Of a stretch of 64,000 bases of DNA, positions 43,340-53,718 are shown piece after piece. The position numbers were made by a program, and so were the translations under genes. Under the pieces are notes generated by a model. That model was not told the DNA's origin. It ran no database searches and was given only the letters and a program-made list of their open reading frames with translations. The number at the start of each line of letters is the position of its first letter. Within the stretch, counting starts at the first letter, position 1. The DNA comes from Ruminiclostridium cellobioparum DSM 1351 = ATCC 15832 (GTDB lineage Bacteria > Bacillota > Clostridia > Acetivibrionales > DSM-1351), in the NCBI RefSeq assembly GCF_000621505.1, contig NZ_KK211290.1:115501-179500 (forward strand). Reading direction: 5' to 3'.

Positions 43340-43843
43340 TTCACCACCCCTTTATATACAGTCAGGGTGTCCCAACCCTTTTGTTTACTTAGGGGATATA
43401 TCCAGGTATTCTCTTATAGAAGTCGCTAATTCTTTAAGACCGTGACCAACTTTATCTTTCATATCAATCGGCAGATGTTCACTTGAAGTGTTTACTCCAT
43501 TACATAGCTCATATAGATTCTCCTGTTTAACCCTTGCCTTCCTTATCTGTCTGATTAAAGCAGATGGTAATCTATTGAACTCTGCTTCCGGAATTGTTCT
43601 AAATGATTTCTTAGTATCATCTTCCTTTGGTGGATGAGGAAAGAAGAACACAGCCATCGGCCTTTTATAGACATCATAAGCCAGCTTCTCAAGCTGAGCA
43701 TATGATGGCGAGTCTAATCCCTTTTCCCATGCTTCAATCACTTCAGAGCTCTTCTTAAGTTTTATCGTTACTTCATCTACAGTTAGGTTGGCAGATTCCC
43801 TTGCCCACCTCATAACATCCGGATTCACTGGAGCCTTCACCAT
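43340..43843 (-). pseudogene. XRE regulator truncated by a frameshift, ImmA-type ancestor
   Basis: The intact part (43385-43843, 152 residues) has an XRE helix-turn-helix (LTVDEVTIKLKKSSEVIEAWE) and IPEAEFNRLPS, and ends REYLDISPK. Reading one base over, the frame continues LSKQKGWDTLTVYKG to about 43350, the same order seen in the remnant at 41546-41826. Full-length relatives carry an ImmA/IrrE peptidase domain after this point. The shortened protein may still bind DNA. Confidence 0.6.
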
Positions 43844-43984
43844 TTTACATACCCCTTTTGAAACGTGTTCTAGGTTATTATACCATTTATCGGTATTATA
43901 ACTACAAAGATGAGATTATTCATACCAGATATTTCAAATTAAGTCTCATATCTTAATGGTCATATTTTTTCTGCAAATAAATAA

Positions 43985-44010
43985 GCCCAAACATATATGT
44001 TCAGGCCTTT
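43985..44010 (-). terminator. likely terminator of the MCP gene
   Basis: GCC-TG-AACAT-AT-ATGTT-TG-GGC forms a hairpin on the minus strand followed by TTATTTATTT. Confidence 0.55.
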
Positions 44011-44060
44011 TCCAATAAAAATCAATTATCCTACATCGCACATACTCTGCCAATTCAAGT

Positions 44061-45713
44061 CTAAACTCTGAAGCTTGCCACCACCTCATTAAGCTGTTTT
44101 GAAAGTTCAATCAGCATATTCATGTTAGCCGCCACTTCCTGGAAGGAAGCTGTCTGTTCCTGTACTGCTGCAGCAACATCCTGGGTATTCTCGGAATTTT
44201 TTTCGACAACCAGTGAAATCCTGTTGGCAGATTCGTTGATTATATTGAAATTGGTATGGATTTTGCTGTTAATGCTTTGAATATCTTTTGCACACTCATA
44301 TGTAACATTTGACTTTTCTGAAATTTCATTCAGCTTGACCTTTACATCATTCATGCTCTTTGCCTGGCTATCTATGGTTTCCACCATTTCATCCATGTGT
44401 TTCTTTACCTCTGATGTCTTCCCTGTAATATTTTTAACAATATCAACAATTCTTACAGTGGACTTTGCCGTCTCCTCTGCAAGCTTCCGGATCTCCTCAG
44501 CTACCACCGAGAAGCCTCGCCCTGCCTCCCCCGCTCTTGCTGCTTCAATGGATGCATTCAGAGCAAGCAGATTGGTTTGCTGTGAAATATTATTAATAAT
44601 CTCAAGTATATCCCGTATGTCAAAAGAGTATTTTTCCAGGTGATTTACAGTATCCGATACCTTTTTTGTGCTGCCTACCACTGCCTCAAGCTCTTTCACA
44701 TGCCTTTGGATAGCGTCATTCCCCTCTCCGGCTGCCCTGCTGGACATACCGGATTCCTCCAGCAGTCTCACCGCATTGCTTATTACCTGCTGGATATCGC
44801 TGCTCATGCCGTTGACAAGACCTGTCATGGTCTTCACCATTTCCGATTGCTCAACACTGCCTGCCGATACATCCGATACTGCACCGGCAATCATCTCGGT
44901 AGATTTTGCCAGCTCGTCACTGGTTCCCGATATGGCATCAATTGAGTGTGTCAATGTGACTGAGGATTTTGAGATAAGGACTACAATATCCTTAATGCTT
45001 GCAATAAATTTATTGAAATAGTCGGTCAGAATACCGATTTCATCATTATTATTCGATTGTATAACTTTTGTCAAATCTCCATTTCCTGACGCAATGTCTT
45101 TCAAATCCTCGGAAATCATTTTGATCGGTCGGACGATCCCCCTTCTGATAACTATAAACGAGAACACCGCCAAAATCAGAGAAATAAGCAAGAATACACC
45201 GCTTAACATCTTCGCCATCACGACTTTACCCTGGGCAATTTCAGAATACCTGGTAACCATTACATCTATTTGCTGTACATAATTGGTTACATCTGCATCA
45301 ACGGTTTTTAACAATTCACTTTCATGATTTTCCGCAATACTTGTATACGCGGGCTTGAAAATGAGATCCCATTTATTTTGGATATCCTGTAACTGCACGA
45401 TAATCTCTTCTGCCGTCGGTGCTTTCAGACCCGTTTCCGCATCTCCTTTTTGAAGTGACATTAATAGATTATCAAAATACTGAACTCTTTCGAGCAGCAG
45501 CTTGTTATCCTCTGTACCCGATTTATTATTTAAAACAATATTTGAAGATAAATATGCCATTCTAAAACTATTTGCTCTCAATCTGCCGGCCTGGTTTACA
45601 AAGTTGGCGTCACTGTCCATTGATTTGTAAGTGAAGAAGTTAATCCCTACAACTGCAATGATAAGTATTGAAAACGTTGAAAATATTATACTAAGTTTTG
45701 TTTTTATGGTCAT
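44061..45713 (-). CDS. methyl-accepting chemotaxis protein
   Basis: About 550 residues. A membrane segment at about 8-30 is followed by an extracellular helical sensor ([17 protein letters not shown], the NarX/PilJ-type motif), a second segment near 185-205, HAMP, and the signalling hairpin with [24 protein letters not shown] at 45713 follows AAAGGAG; 12 earlier codons in the frame have no site. The motif suggests it senses a small anion or pilus signal; ligand unknown. CheX is encoded elsewhere in this window. Confidence 0.93.
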   Translation of the reverse strand: MTIKTKLSIIFSTFSILIIAVVGINFFTYKSMDSDANFVNQAGRLRANSFRMAYLSSNIVLNNKSGTEDNKLLLERVQYFDNLLMSLQKGDAETGLKAPTAEEIIVQLQDIQNKWDLIFKPAYTSIAENHESELLKTVDADVTNYVQQIDVMVTRYSEIAQGKVVMAKMLSGVFLLISLILAVFSFIVIRRGIVRPIKMISEDLKDIASGNGDLTKVIQSNNNDEIGILTDYFNKFIASIKDIVVLISKSSVTLTHSIDAISGTSDELAKSTEMIAGAVSDVSAGSVEQSEMVKTMTGLVNGMSSDIQQVISNAVRLLEESGMSSRAAGEGNDAIQRHVKELEAVVGSTKKVSDTVNHLEKYSFDIRDILEIINNISQQTNLLALNASIEAARAGEAGRGFSVVAEEIRKLAEETAKSTVRIVDIVKNITGKTSEVKKHMDEMVETIDSQAKSMNDVKVKLNEISEKSNVTYECAKDIQSINSKIHTNFNIINESANRISLVVEKNSENTQDVAAAVQEQTASFQEVAANMNMLIELSKQLNEVVASFRV

Positions 45714-46013
45714 TTGGCATGTCTCCTTTTCATGTTTTATAAAAAACATTTGATTGATAATATTTAACCAAATAATGATATCGTAAACAGTTTTTTTACA
45801 AATTTCGATCTTTTTTGTTCAAATAATTCACCTTTACCTCCTTCACGTAAAATTTATGATACACTTTCCATAAATATTTACTTTGCTTAGAACCGAACTG
45901 CTTGTATTTGAATATAATTGGTGAATAAGGAGTCTTGTTTGGAGCAGATAACTCAGAAATAGAATTACCTGATAAGAATTGATTACAAAATAAAATTTAT
46001 CGTAAATTTTGAG

Positions 46014-46042
46014 TTGAAAACGGGCTGAATACAAGGTATAAT
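46014..46042 (+). promoter_or_regulatory. promoter of the fluoride riboswitch/crcB unit
   Basis: TTGAAA (46014-46019), 17 bases, TATAAT (46037-46042). The transcript would begin near 46049, right at the riboswitch. Confidence 0.8.
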
Positions 46043-46046
46043 AAAT

Positions 46047-46098
46047 TCAGGTGATGGAGTTCACCTTTAAATGCATTGAGCTAATGACTCCTACTTTA
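46047..46098 (+). ncRNA. fluoride riboswitch (crcB motif)
   Basis: AGGTGATGGAGTTCACCT and the later ATGACTCCTAC match the conserved crcB RNA aptamer. The aptamer overlaps a terminator (46086-46126), so fluoride binding should allow transcription of the downstream crcB gene. The gene it controls is a fluoride channel, which fits exactly. Confidence 0.9.
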
Positions 46099-46126
46099 AT
46101 AAAAAGTAGGGGTCTTTTTATTTTTT
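46086..46126 (+). terminator. riboswitch-controlled terminator
   Basis: GACTCCTACTTT (46086-46097) pairs with AAAAGTAGGGGTC (46102-46114), then TTTTTATTTTTT. Its left arm is shared with the 3' part of the fluoride aptamer, giving two alternative folds. Confidence 0.9.
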
Positions 46127-46146
46127 CAGAAAGGGTGATACTTGAA

Positions 46147-46521
46147 ATGCAAAAATTACTTTATGTTGGTATTGGCGGATTTATAGGTTCTTGTTTAAGA
46201 TACCTTATATCCTTGCATTCCCCCAAACTATTTGGTACCCAATTACCTTACGGAACTTTAATAGTCAATGTGGTTGGAGGGATTTTAATAGGCTTTATTA
46301 TAGATTTTAGTATAAAGTCCGGCATAATATCTCCAAATTTAAGATTATTTCTTACAACAGGAATAATGGGAGGGTTTACAACATTCTCTACCTTCAGCTA
46401 TGAAACAATTAATCTTCTTAACGAGGGCAGTTATTTATTAGGTACTTTAAACATAGGCTTAAATTTGTTTTTGAGCCTTGGAGGGGTGGTATTAGGTAAG
46501 TTTATTGTACAAATGATATGA
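46147..46521 (+). CDS. crcB: CrcB/Fluc fluoride channel
   Basis: A 124-residue membrane protein with four hydrophobic segments. Family signatures: GGFIGSCLRYL, GTLIVNVVGGILIG and TTGIMGGFTTFSTFSYE, the last including the Phe and Thr/Ser residues of the channel. It exports fluoride as a dual-topology dimer. ATG at 46147 follows AAAGGGTGATA. The upstream frame of 32 codons is the riboswitch. A 47-bp copy of yyaL starts six bases after its stop. Confidence 0.94.
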   Translation: MQKLLYVGIGGFIGSCLRYLISLHSPKLFGTQLPYGTLIVNVVGGILIGFIIDFSIKSGIISPNLRLFLTTGIMGGFTTFSTFSYETINLLNEGSYLLGTLNIGLNLFLSLGGVVLGKFIVQMI

Positions 46522-46526
46522 TGCAG

Positions 46527-46573
46527 GACAAGCCAATATTCCTGTCCATCGGCTACAGCACCTGTCATTGGTG
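46527..46573 (+). pseudogene. 47-bp fragment copied from yyaL
   Basis: 45 of 47 bases are identical to 48067-48113 inside yyaL. It encodes [15 protein letters not shown] up to the active-site Cys. Nothing else of the gene is present here. Confidence 0.85.
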
Positions 46574-46593
46574 GCAAACCCGGTTATTATGAC

Positions 46594-46623
46594 CAAATAA
46601 AAAAGCAAGGCTTTTTACCTTGC
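46594..46623 (-). terminator. terminator of the AraC-GyrI gene
   Basis: GCAAGG (46605-46610) pairs with CCTTGC (46618-46623), and the minus strand then reads TTTTTTATTT. It ends the regulator gene at 46746-47609. Confidence 0.7.
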
Positions 46624-46745
46624 TAATGCTTAACTAGTTGCTCCGTGTCCCTTACGCTGTGATCTTATGCTATTCTTAATAATTCCTAAGGAGCAACAGT
46701 AAACATAAAATTGTGCCGAATAAAATGATTTGCGGTCTTTTGCTG

Positions 46746-47609
46746 CTATCGCTTACGAACAGGAATCCAAACCTCACTATAGGCGAAATTTATTTTATTT
46801 TTATCCATTTTGGTAAAAGAAAAAGAAGGAGCATTGATTACTTCATAATCGGAAGAAGGAAGCCATTCTGAATATATTTTTGCCATTGTATCTTGTAACG
46901 TAGAAGGAAATGGCCCTTCGTTTGGAAATACAGCCCAGGTATAGGCTTCGACCGGCACCACTTCCAATAGATCACTTACTTGACTTTCAGTCGTTAAAAC
47001 ACCTATCAGATGAGTTAAATCTCCTTCTTCTTTTAAGAAATTAGCGTCGGCCTCATAAGAAGCATTGACAATCTCATAAGGCTTAATATTTTGAAGGGAA
47101 TGCATTTCTTTTTTTTGCTCATCCGTTATGCTTTGTGCAAGCTTCACAATCTCGTTGTTCACACCTTCAAATTGTATAGGGACACGATTGCTTACACCGA
47201 CTAAATTAAACGCTGGTTTGTCTTCAATTCTAAATTCCATATTAATTCCTCCCTTAACGGTTATTATGAATGAAAGTTTGGGAAATGATTTACTTATGCC
47301 TTTTTTTATTACATCCGAGGGCAAAAACCCACTCCACTTTTTAAATGCTCGAGTAAAGCCGTCCATTGACTGATAACCATATTTCAAAGCGACATCCGTT
47401 ACTTTTTCTCCATGTAATAAATCCATACTTGCTTCCGACAATTTTCTATTTTTGACATATTCACTAAGCGTCAACCCTGAAAGATAAAAAAATATCTGTC
47501 TGAAATGATAGTCAGAAACTCCAGCATATTCAGAAATTATTTCAAGAGATAGATCATCCGTCAAATGCTCTTCAATATAGTCAATCACATGATTTAATTC
47601 GTTTAACAT
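46746..47609 (-). CDS. AraC-family regulator with GyrI-like effector domain
   Basis: A 287-residue regulator. Two N-terminal HTHs (LEIISEYAGVSDYHFRQIF and VTDVALKYGYQSMDGFTRAF) are followed by a GyrI-like ligand domain from about residue 122 (MEFRIEDKPAFNLVGVSNRVP to the C-terminal EVWIPVRK). Such proteins sense drugs or toxic small molecules. GGAGGGGG precedes the ATG. It is divergent from yyaL; the 331-base gap between them shows only AT-rich sequence, with no clear operator. Confidence 0.92.
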   Translation of the reverse strand: MLNELNHVIDYIEEHLTDDLSLEIISEYAGVSDYHFRQIFFYLSGLTLSEYVKNRKLSEASMDLLHGEKVTDVALKYGYQSMDGFTRAFKKWSGFLPSDVIKKGISKSFPKLSFIITVKGGINMEFRIEDKPAFNLVGVSNRVPIQFEGVNNEIVKLAQSITDEQKKEMHSLQNIKPYEIVNASYEADANFLKEEGDLTHLIGVLTTESQVSDLLEVVPVEAYTWAVFPNEGPFPSTLQDTMAKIYSEWLPSSDYEVINAPSFSFTKMDKNKINFAYSEVWIPVRKR

Positions 47610-47940
47610 AATCCCCCTCCTTTCATATACATAATACCAAAGTAAATTTTATGGTGCTCGACTTTTTCAACACAAAAAATATCGAATTTTTATATAAATA
47701 TATAATTTCTCTTTTGACTCTTCCATGATGTGAGGCCATAAAATAACGGAATCAAATTGTAAAAATCAGTTTTTTCTTCATACTATCCTCTTTAAAATTT
47801 TTTAACACTTTCAAATATGTTATATTGTGGAAATAAATAAGTCAAGCGATTGCTTAAATCAGATCTTTGATACTATTGATTTACATTGGGAATAACTATA
47901 ACTAACGAACATGTTATTTTAAAAGGAAGGACCATAAATA

Positions 47941-49965
47941 ATGACTGAAAATAAATACACAAATAAACTAATTAACGAAAAATCCCCCTACCTCCTCCAA
48001 CACGCCCACAACCCCGTCGACTGGTACCCCTGGGGACCGGAAGCCTTTGGACGGGCAGCCGGAGAAGACAAGCCAATATTCCTGTCCATCGGCTACAGCA
48101 CTTGTCACTGGTGCCATGTTATGGAGCATGAATCTTTCGAAGATGAGGAAGTTGCACATCTTCTCAATAAGCACTTCATTTGCATCAAGGTCGACCGTGA
48201 GGAACGTCCGGACATAGACAGCATATATATGTCTGTATGCCAGTCACTCACCGGCCATGGCGGATGGCCCCTGACAGTGTTCCTCACTCCCGACCGGCAT
48301 CCGTTTTTTGCCGGCACATATTACCCTAAAGGCGACAGCAGCGGTATGATGGGTTTGCTTAGTCTGCTCCGGGCAGTTCAGCAGGCATGGCAGGACAAAC
48401 GGGAAACGCTGCTGGACTCGGCCCGTGAAATCCTTGCCTATCAAAAAACGGAGAAGGATTCAGCTGGCGGCGAGCTCACAGAAGCTGTGATACATGACGC
48501 CTTCTCTCACCTGAAGTACAGCTTTGACAGCATGTACGGCGGGTTCGGCAGGTCGCCGAAGTTTCCGACACCCCACAATCTGCTGTTCCTGCTAAGGTAC
48601 TGGTATAACAACAAGGAGCCATACGCCCTGGAAATAGTTGAAAAAACACTGGAGTCGATGAAAAACGGCGGAATATACGATCATATCGGCTTCGGATTCA
48701 GCAGATACTCAACCGACAAGAAGTGGCTGGTGCCCCATTTCGAAAAAATGCTGTATGATAATGCACTTCTTGCCCTGGCATACGGCGAAACATACAGTGC
48801 TACAGGCAAAACACAGTATTCCGAAACCGCCGTTCAAATACTGGATTACATTTTAAGGGATATGACCTCTCCCGAAGGTGGCTTCTATTCAGCAGAAGAT
48901 GCCGATTCCGAAGGAGTGGAGGGAAAATTTTATGTGTGGTCGGCGGAGGAAGTAACAGAAGTTTTGGGTGCTCCGGCTGCTCAAGAATACTGTAAACTTT
49001 ACGATATCAGCCCCCGGGGTAACTTTGAGGGAATGAACATTCCAAACCTGATAGAAACAGAGCAGATACCCGAGGATAAAAGAGCCTTTGTTGAGGACTG
49101 CCGCCAAAAGCTGTTCGCCCATAGAGAGAAACGCATACACCCTCACAAGGATGACAAAATACTTACCTCCTGGAATGGACTGATGATGGCGGCAATGGCC
49201 TATTGCGGCAGAATCCTCAACCAGGGGAAATATATTTCTGCCGCCCGGAAATGTGCGGATTTCATCCTTGCGAAGCTTGTAAGATATGACGGCAGGCTCC
49301 TTGCCAGGTACCGTGACCGAGAAGCCGCATTTAATGCCTACCTTGAGGATTACGCTTTCCTGGTATGGGGACTGCTGGAATTATATGAAGCCACCCATGA
49401 TGCTCAATACCTCGGACAGGCCCTAAAATTAAACGGCAATATGCTGGAGCTATTCAGTGACACTGCCGGCGCAGGACTTTTCCTTTATGGACATGACTCG
49501 GAGAAACTTATCACCCGCCCCAAGGAAAGCTACGACGGAGCCATACCTTCGGGCAATTCAGCCGCAGTTATGAACCTCCTCCGTCTGGCAAGACTCACAG
49601 GGAGGCATGAGCTGGAGGACAGAGCAAAAGAGATTCTGGATTTCTTCAGCAATGATATTGAAGCCGCCCCTACAGGTCACAGCTACATGCTCTGCGCCTA
49701 TTTGTATTCCATATCCGGAAATGCTTCCGAGGTTGTAATAGTGGGTAATAAAAGCAGTGAAATGGTTAAGACTTATGACAGCCATTACAACCCGTTTTCT
49801 GTTTCCATTTCAAATATAACCCCCGAGCTTGTAAGCCTTATTCCGTACGTTTCGGAATATGGAGAACAGGATGGAAAAACTGCCGCATATGTGTGCAGGA
49901 ACTTCGCCTGCTCCGCACCGGTTACCGATATTGCGGCCCTGTCGGAATTGATGTCATCCCCATAA
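47941..49965 (+). CDS. yyaL: YyaL/DUF255 thioredoxin-domain protein
   Basis: A 674-residue protein. The N-terminal thioredoxin-like domain (SSP411/DUF255) has CHWC at 55-58 in [14 protein letters not shown]. It is followed by an (alpha/alpha)6 barrel similar to AGE epimerases and GH-like folds. Homologues include human SPATA20. Function is not established; redox or carbohydrate roles are both proposed for the family. AAGGAAGGA supports the start. A 47-bp copy of part of it lies at 46527-46573. Confidence 0.92.
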   Translation: MTENKYTNKLINEKSPYLLQHAHNPVDWYPWGPEAFGRAAGEDKPIFLSIGYSTCHWCHVMEHESFEDEEVAHLLNKHFICIKVDREERPDIDSIYMSVCQSLTGHGGWPLTVFLTPDRHPFFAGTYYPKGDSSGMMGLLSLLRAVQQAWQDKRETLLDSAREILAYQKTEKDSAGGELTEAVIHDAFSHLKYSFDSMYGGFGRSPKFPTPHNLLFLLRYWYNNKEPYALEIVEKTLESMKNGGIYDHIGFGFSRYSTDKKWLVPHFEKMLYDNALLALAYGETYSATGKTQYSETAVQILDYILRDMTSPEGGFYSAEDADSEGVEGKFYVWSAEEVTEVLGAPAAQEYCKLYDISPRGNFEGMNIPNLIETEQIPEDKRAFVEDCRQKLFAHREKRIHPHKDDKILTSWNGLMMAAMAYCGRILNQGKYISAARKCADFILAKLVRYDGRLLARYRDREAAFNAYLEDYAFLVWGLLELYEATHDAQYLGQALKLNGNMLELFSDTAGAGLFLYGHDSEKLITRPKESYDGAIPSGNSAAVMNLLRLARLTGRHELEDRAKEILDFFSNDIEAAPTGHSYMLCAYLYSISGNASEVVIVGNKSSEMVKTYDSHYNPFSVSISNITPELVSLIPYVSEYGEQDGKTAAYVCRNFACSAPVTDIAALSELMSSP

Positions 49966-50100
49966 TCCATAAGAAAATTTTAATTTAAATTTATAATGCT
50001 GCCTGGATAAATAGTTTCTGAATATTGAGCAATAAATAGAAAAGCTGGATTATCCCCTGTAATCTGAAAGCTTGCACTCACGCCGGGTACACCGTTAAAA

Positions 50101-50134
50101 GGCAGACAGCGAAAATCGCTGTCTGCCTTTTATT
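50101..50134. terminator. bidirectional terminator between yyaL and pckG
   Basis: AGGCAGACAGCGA (50101-50113) pairs perfectly with TCGCTGTCTGCCT (50117-50129), with T runs on both sides. It serves pckG (minus) and probably yyaL (plus). Confidence 0.9.
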
Positions 50135-50155
50135 AAAACAATATATTATTTCAAA

Positions 50156-51949
50156 TTATGCTTTCAATCTAGCTTCAAGAGCTTTTAACTGATTTGCCAA
50201 TTCAGCAGGCAACTTGCTGCCGTATTTAGCATAGTGCTCCTTGATTGATTCAACTTCCTGGAGCCATTCGGACTTGTTGACCTTGAGAAGCTCAGCCATA
50301 TCCGCAGCCGATACGTCAAGACCTGCAGTATCGATAGCATCTTCAGTAGGCATATAACCGATTTCAGTCTTAACAGCTTTTCCTTCTCCGGATACTCTTT
50401 CGCAGATCCACTTGAGAACACGGCTGTTTTCACCGTAACCAGGCCATAACCACTTGCCGTTCTGATCCTTACGGAACCAGTTAACATAGAATATCTTCGG
50501 AAGTTTGTCTTCGCTTGTAGCAGCTCCAACATCCAACCAGTGCTGCAAGTAATCGCATACATTGTATCCGATGAACGGAAGCATTGCAAATGGATCACGA
50601 CGAACCTGACCGATCTTGTCGGAGATGGCAGCAGCAGTGATTTCCGAACCCATGATTGAACCGAGGAATACACCGTGCTTCCAGTCAAAGCTTTCATGAA
50701 CCAATGGAATAGTGCTTGGACGGCGTCCACCGATCAATATGGCTGAAATCGGTACTCCAGCAGGATCTTCCCACTCAGGAGCTATAACAGGGCACTGTGA
50801 GGCAGGAGCTGTGAAACGTGCATTTGGATGAGCAGCAGGAGTTTCTGAACCTGGAGCCCAGTCTTTACCCTTCCAGTCAATCAAATGAGCCGGAGCATCC
50901 ACTCCCATGCCTTCCCACCATACATCTCCATCATCGGTTACACCAACGTTAGTGAATATGGTGTTCTTTTCGATGCTGTGCATAGCATTCGGATTTGAAT
51001 CCAGTGAAGTTCCGGGAGCAACTCCGAAGAAACCTGCTTCAGGATTGATAGCATACAATCTGCCATCCTTTCCGAACTTCATCCAGGCTATATCATCACC
51101 GATCGTTTCAACTTTCCAGCCTGGAACTGTAGGAACCAGCATAGCCAGGTTGGTTTTTCCGCATGCACTTGGGAAAGCACCGCAGATATATTTAACATTT
51201 CCTTTAGGATCTGTAAGTTTTAAGATAAGCATATGTTCTGCAAGCCAGCCTTCTTCACGAGCGATAGCTGATGCAATACGAAGAGCGAAACACTTCTTGC
51301 CGAGAAGAGCGTTTCCGCCGTAACCTGAACCATAGGACCAGATTGTTCTTTCTTCTGGGAAATGACTGATGTATTTCTTTTCGATTGGAGCACATGGCCA
51401 TTTAGTATCCTTTTCGCCTTCAGCCAGAGGAGCACCTACTGAATGCAAGCAAGGAACGAATTCTCCGTCACCGAGTACATCCAATACTTTCTTACCTATG
51501 CGGGTCATGATACGCATGTTGATTACAACGTAAGCGCTGTCAGTGATCTCGACACCGATTTTTGAAATTGTTGAACCTATAGGACCCATTGAGAAAGGAA
51601 TTACATACATTGTTCTTCCCTTCATACAACCCTTGTATAAACCCTTCATGGTTTCCTTCAATTCATTGGGGTCAATCCAGTTGTTAGTTGGACCTGCTTC
51701 TTCCTTAGTCTTTGAAGCAATATATGTTCTGTCCTCAACACGAGCAACGTCAGATGGATCACTATTGAAAGAATAACATCCCGGACGCTTTGCTGGATTT
51801 AACGGCTTAGCCAATCCAACATTAACCAATTCCTGAATGAGACGATCGTTTTCTTCCTGAGAACCGTCACACCAATAAATCTGGTCTGGTTGACACATGT
51901 CAGCCATTTCTTTTACCCACGCTTGCAACTTCTTGTTCGTAGTCATCAT
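50156..51949 (-). CDS. pckG: phosphoenolpyruvate carboxykinase (GTP)
   Basis: A 597-residue enzyme of normal length for the GTP-dependent class. The kinase loop is [16 protein letters not shown], the metal site TIGDDIAWM, and the GTP-class [11 protein letters not shown] follows. In anaerobes it usually works toward oxaloacetate formation from PEP with GTP production. The codon use is more regular than in neighbours, typical of a highly expressed gene. ATG with GGGAG upstream. It has a 595-base upstream region. Confidence 0.97.
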   Translation of the reverse strand: MMTTNKKLQAWVKEMADMCQPDQIYWCDGSQEENDRLIQELVNVGLAKPLNPAKRPGCYSFNSDPSDVARVEDRTYIASKTKEEAGPTNNWIDPNELKETMKGLYKGCMKGRTMYVIPFSMGPIGSTISKIGVEITDSAYVVINMRIMTRIGKKVLDVLGDGEFVPCLHSVGAPLAEGEKDTKWPCAPIEKKYISHFPEERTIWSYGSGYGGNALLGKKCFALRIASAIAREEGWLAEHMLILKLTDPKGNVKYICGAFPSACGKTNLAMLVPTVPGWKVETIGDDIAWMKFGKDGRLYAINPEAGFFGVAPGTSLDSNPNAMHSIEKNTIFTNVGVTDDGDVWWEGMGVDAPAHLIDWKGKDWAPGSETPAAHPNARFTAPASQCPVIAPEWEDPAGVPISAILIGGRRPSTIPLVHESFDWKHGVFLGSIMGSEITAAAISDKIGQVRRDPFAMLPFIGYNVCDYLQHWLDVGAATSEDKLPKIFYVNWFRKDQNGKWLWPGYGENSRVLKWICERVSGEGKAVKTEIGYMPTEDAIDTAGLDVSAADMAELLKVNKSEWLQEVESIKEHYAKYGSKLPAELANQLKALEARLKA

Positions 51950-52266
51950 AATTCTCCCTTCAATTTATAAAATATACTGCTGTAAATGAGTAGTATTCTT
52001 GTATGTCTTGTGGAAATTAGATTTTACATGCTCAAAAAAAATTTTCCTTCTTATTCTGCACGATTGTATCTAAAAATATTAACTCCATAATATTTTTCTC
52101 AAGCCATGAACAATTTACTATTCAGTATAATTGAACCATAAATCGAAATTTTAAAGAAAATGTTTTTCGGAACTGGTTCAAATTAGTAAGCAATAGATTT
52201 AGTTAATTTTTTCACTAACAATCTTAACATAGTAAACCATAAATTTCAACATCTGTTTTGTTAACT

Positions 52267-52284
52267 AAACGAAAATTTTCGTTT
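52267..52284. promoter_or_regulatory. 18-bp palindrome upstream of pckG
   Basis: AAACGAAAATTTTCGTTT is perfectly self-complementary and lies about 320 bases upstream of pckG in the 51950-52545 gap. A possible regulator site; TTGTTAACT just before it resembles half of a Rex site. Elsewhere in the gap, GCAGGTG (52452-52458) pairs with CACCTGC (52494-52500) near the next gene. Confidence 0.45.
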
Positions 52285-52545
52285 TAATTATGCAATTTGA
52301 AATTAATAGAATTTCATGTATTTATTTTCATACAGTCAACTTCCATTGGCTGAATATGCATTTCCCGCTCTTTGTGTATAGGGTTTATGGTCCATATCTA
52401 TTTGTTTGCAATTTAGTACAATAAATTAATAAATTAAAAAAATCGAATGGTGCAGGTGATAAAATTGCACATACCATTTCTTAGCATTATTCACACCTGC
52501 TGCATACACTATAGTGAAGTGCATTAATGGAAAGGTGGAATAATT

Positions 52546-53655
52546 TTGGCTGCAAAATTCTTAAATTACTATGCCAGTGCAAATACGGCGCGCGGTTTTG
52601 TAACATACTTTGAGGACAATCTCATAGGGATTGACAAGATCTTTATATTAAAGGGCGGCTCTGATGATATTAAATCCTTACTCATGGTAGATATAGCGAT
52701 CAACTGGTTCATAAAGGGCTATGATGTTGAACTGATTCACAGTGCTTCTGATGAAGAAGAGGTTGAGGCAGTTATTATTCCCGCCTTGGGTATGGCAGTT
52801 GTCAATGGAGATGTACAGCACATAGAACAAACCAGATCCTGCAGTTCTGCCGGTGAAATAGTTGAATTAAAACCGGATGAAACCTCCAGAGGTCCGGCAA
52901 CTCCTGAAGAGTTGATCGCCTCTCTGATTAAAAATGTCCAGGAGCTCTATAAAATGGCCTACAAACAACTTCAAAGCGCTCTCAGGATACATGATGGCTG
53001 GGAAAAAATATACCTGGATAACGTAGATTTCGGGAAGCTGGATGAAATTGCAGATGCTGCAATTAAAAACTTCCTAAGTGATATGTCCATGAAAAAGGAG
53101 GGCATTGTCAGAAACCGTTTCCTTGGCGGAGCCACCGCAAAAGGCGCTGTTGACTTTGTAATGGATCTGACAAGGGATTTGGGTAAAAGATACTTCTTAA
53201 AAGGCCGTCCCGGATCAGGAAAGTCCACATTGCTCAGGAAAATAGCAGATGCTGCACAGAAAAGAGGTTTTGATGTTGAGGTATATCACTGCGCTTTGGA
53301 TCCCCAAAGCCTGGATATGGTCATCATAAGGGAACTGGATATTGCTGTTTTGGACAGTACTTCTCCTCATGAATATTTCCCTTCCAGGGACGGTGATGAA
53401 CTGATAGATCTCTACAGACTGGCCATAGCTCCGGGAACAGATGAAAAATACAGGGATGAGCTTGAGTCTATAATAGGCAAGTATAAGGAAGCCATCAGTT
53501 CAGGAGTTTCTTTCCTGGCAAAGGCAAAGGAGCTGCAAAACCAAATAAAAACCATCCTGGGGGACAAATTCACTCTGGAGTCAATGGATAAAATGTACCT
53601 GGATCTGGTGGATAAATTAAACGCCTATGTCAACGACCTGATTGACAAAACATAG
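52546..53655 (+). CDS. PRK06851-family ATPase with one degenerate P-loop
   Basis: A 369-residue cytosolic protein built of two similar NTPase halves. The C-terminal half has an intact Walker A, GRPGSGKST (220-228). At the same place in the N-terminal half the sequence is GGSDDIKSL (37-45), so the phosphate loop is lost. Family function is unknown; a role in stress or sporulation is often guessed but not shown. It starts at TTG, seven bases after AAAGGTGG. A terminator follows at 53667-53695. Confidence 0.82.
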   Translation: MAAKFLNYYASANTARGFVTYFEDNLIGIDKIFILKGGSDDIKSLLMVDIAINWFIKGYDVELIHSASDEEEVEAVIIPALGMAVVNGDVQHIEQTRSCSSAGEIVELKPDETSRGPATPEELIASLIKNVQELYKMAYKQLQSALRIHDGWEKIYLDNVDFGKLDEIADAAIKNFLSDMSMKKEGIVRNRFLGGATAKGAVDFVMDLTRDLGKRYFLKGRPGSGKSTLLRKIADAAQKRGFDVEVYHCALDPQSLDMVIIRELDIAVLDSTSPHEYFPSRDGDELIDLYRLAIAPGTDEKYRDELESIIGKYKEAISSGVSFLAKAKELQNQIKTILGDKFTLESMDKMYLDLVDKLNAYVNDLIDKT

Positions 53656-53663
53656 AAGTGCAT

Positions 53664-53695
53664 AAAAAAATGGGCGGTCTGAGACAGCCCATTTT
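53664..53695. terminator. terminator between ATPase and NCS2 permease genes
   Basis: AAAATGGGC (53667-53675) pairs with GCCCATTTT (53687-53695); a run of seven T follows on the minus strand, fewer on the plus strand. Confidence 0.8.
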
Positions 53696-53718
53696 GAATG
53701 TCAGTATATTTTTACAGC

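Noticed and set aside
45843-46034. 63-codon minus-strand frame before the fluoride riboswitch
   Set aside because: It overlaps the crcB promoter region, is AT-rich and lacks a ribosome-binding site.
46051-46146. N-terminal extension of CrcB by 32 codons
   Set aside because: The extension is the fluoride riboswitch and terminator; the channel starts at 46147.
50185-50730. 181-codon minus-strand frame within pckG
   Set aside because: It lies in another frame of the same strand inside a conserved enzyme and has no start signal.
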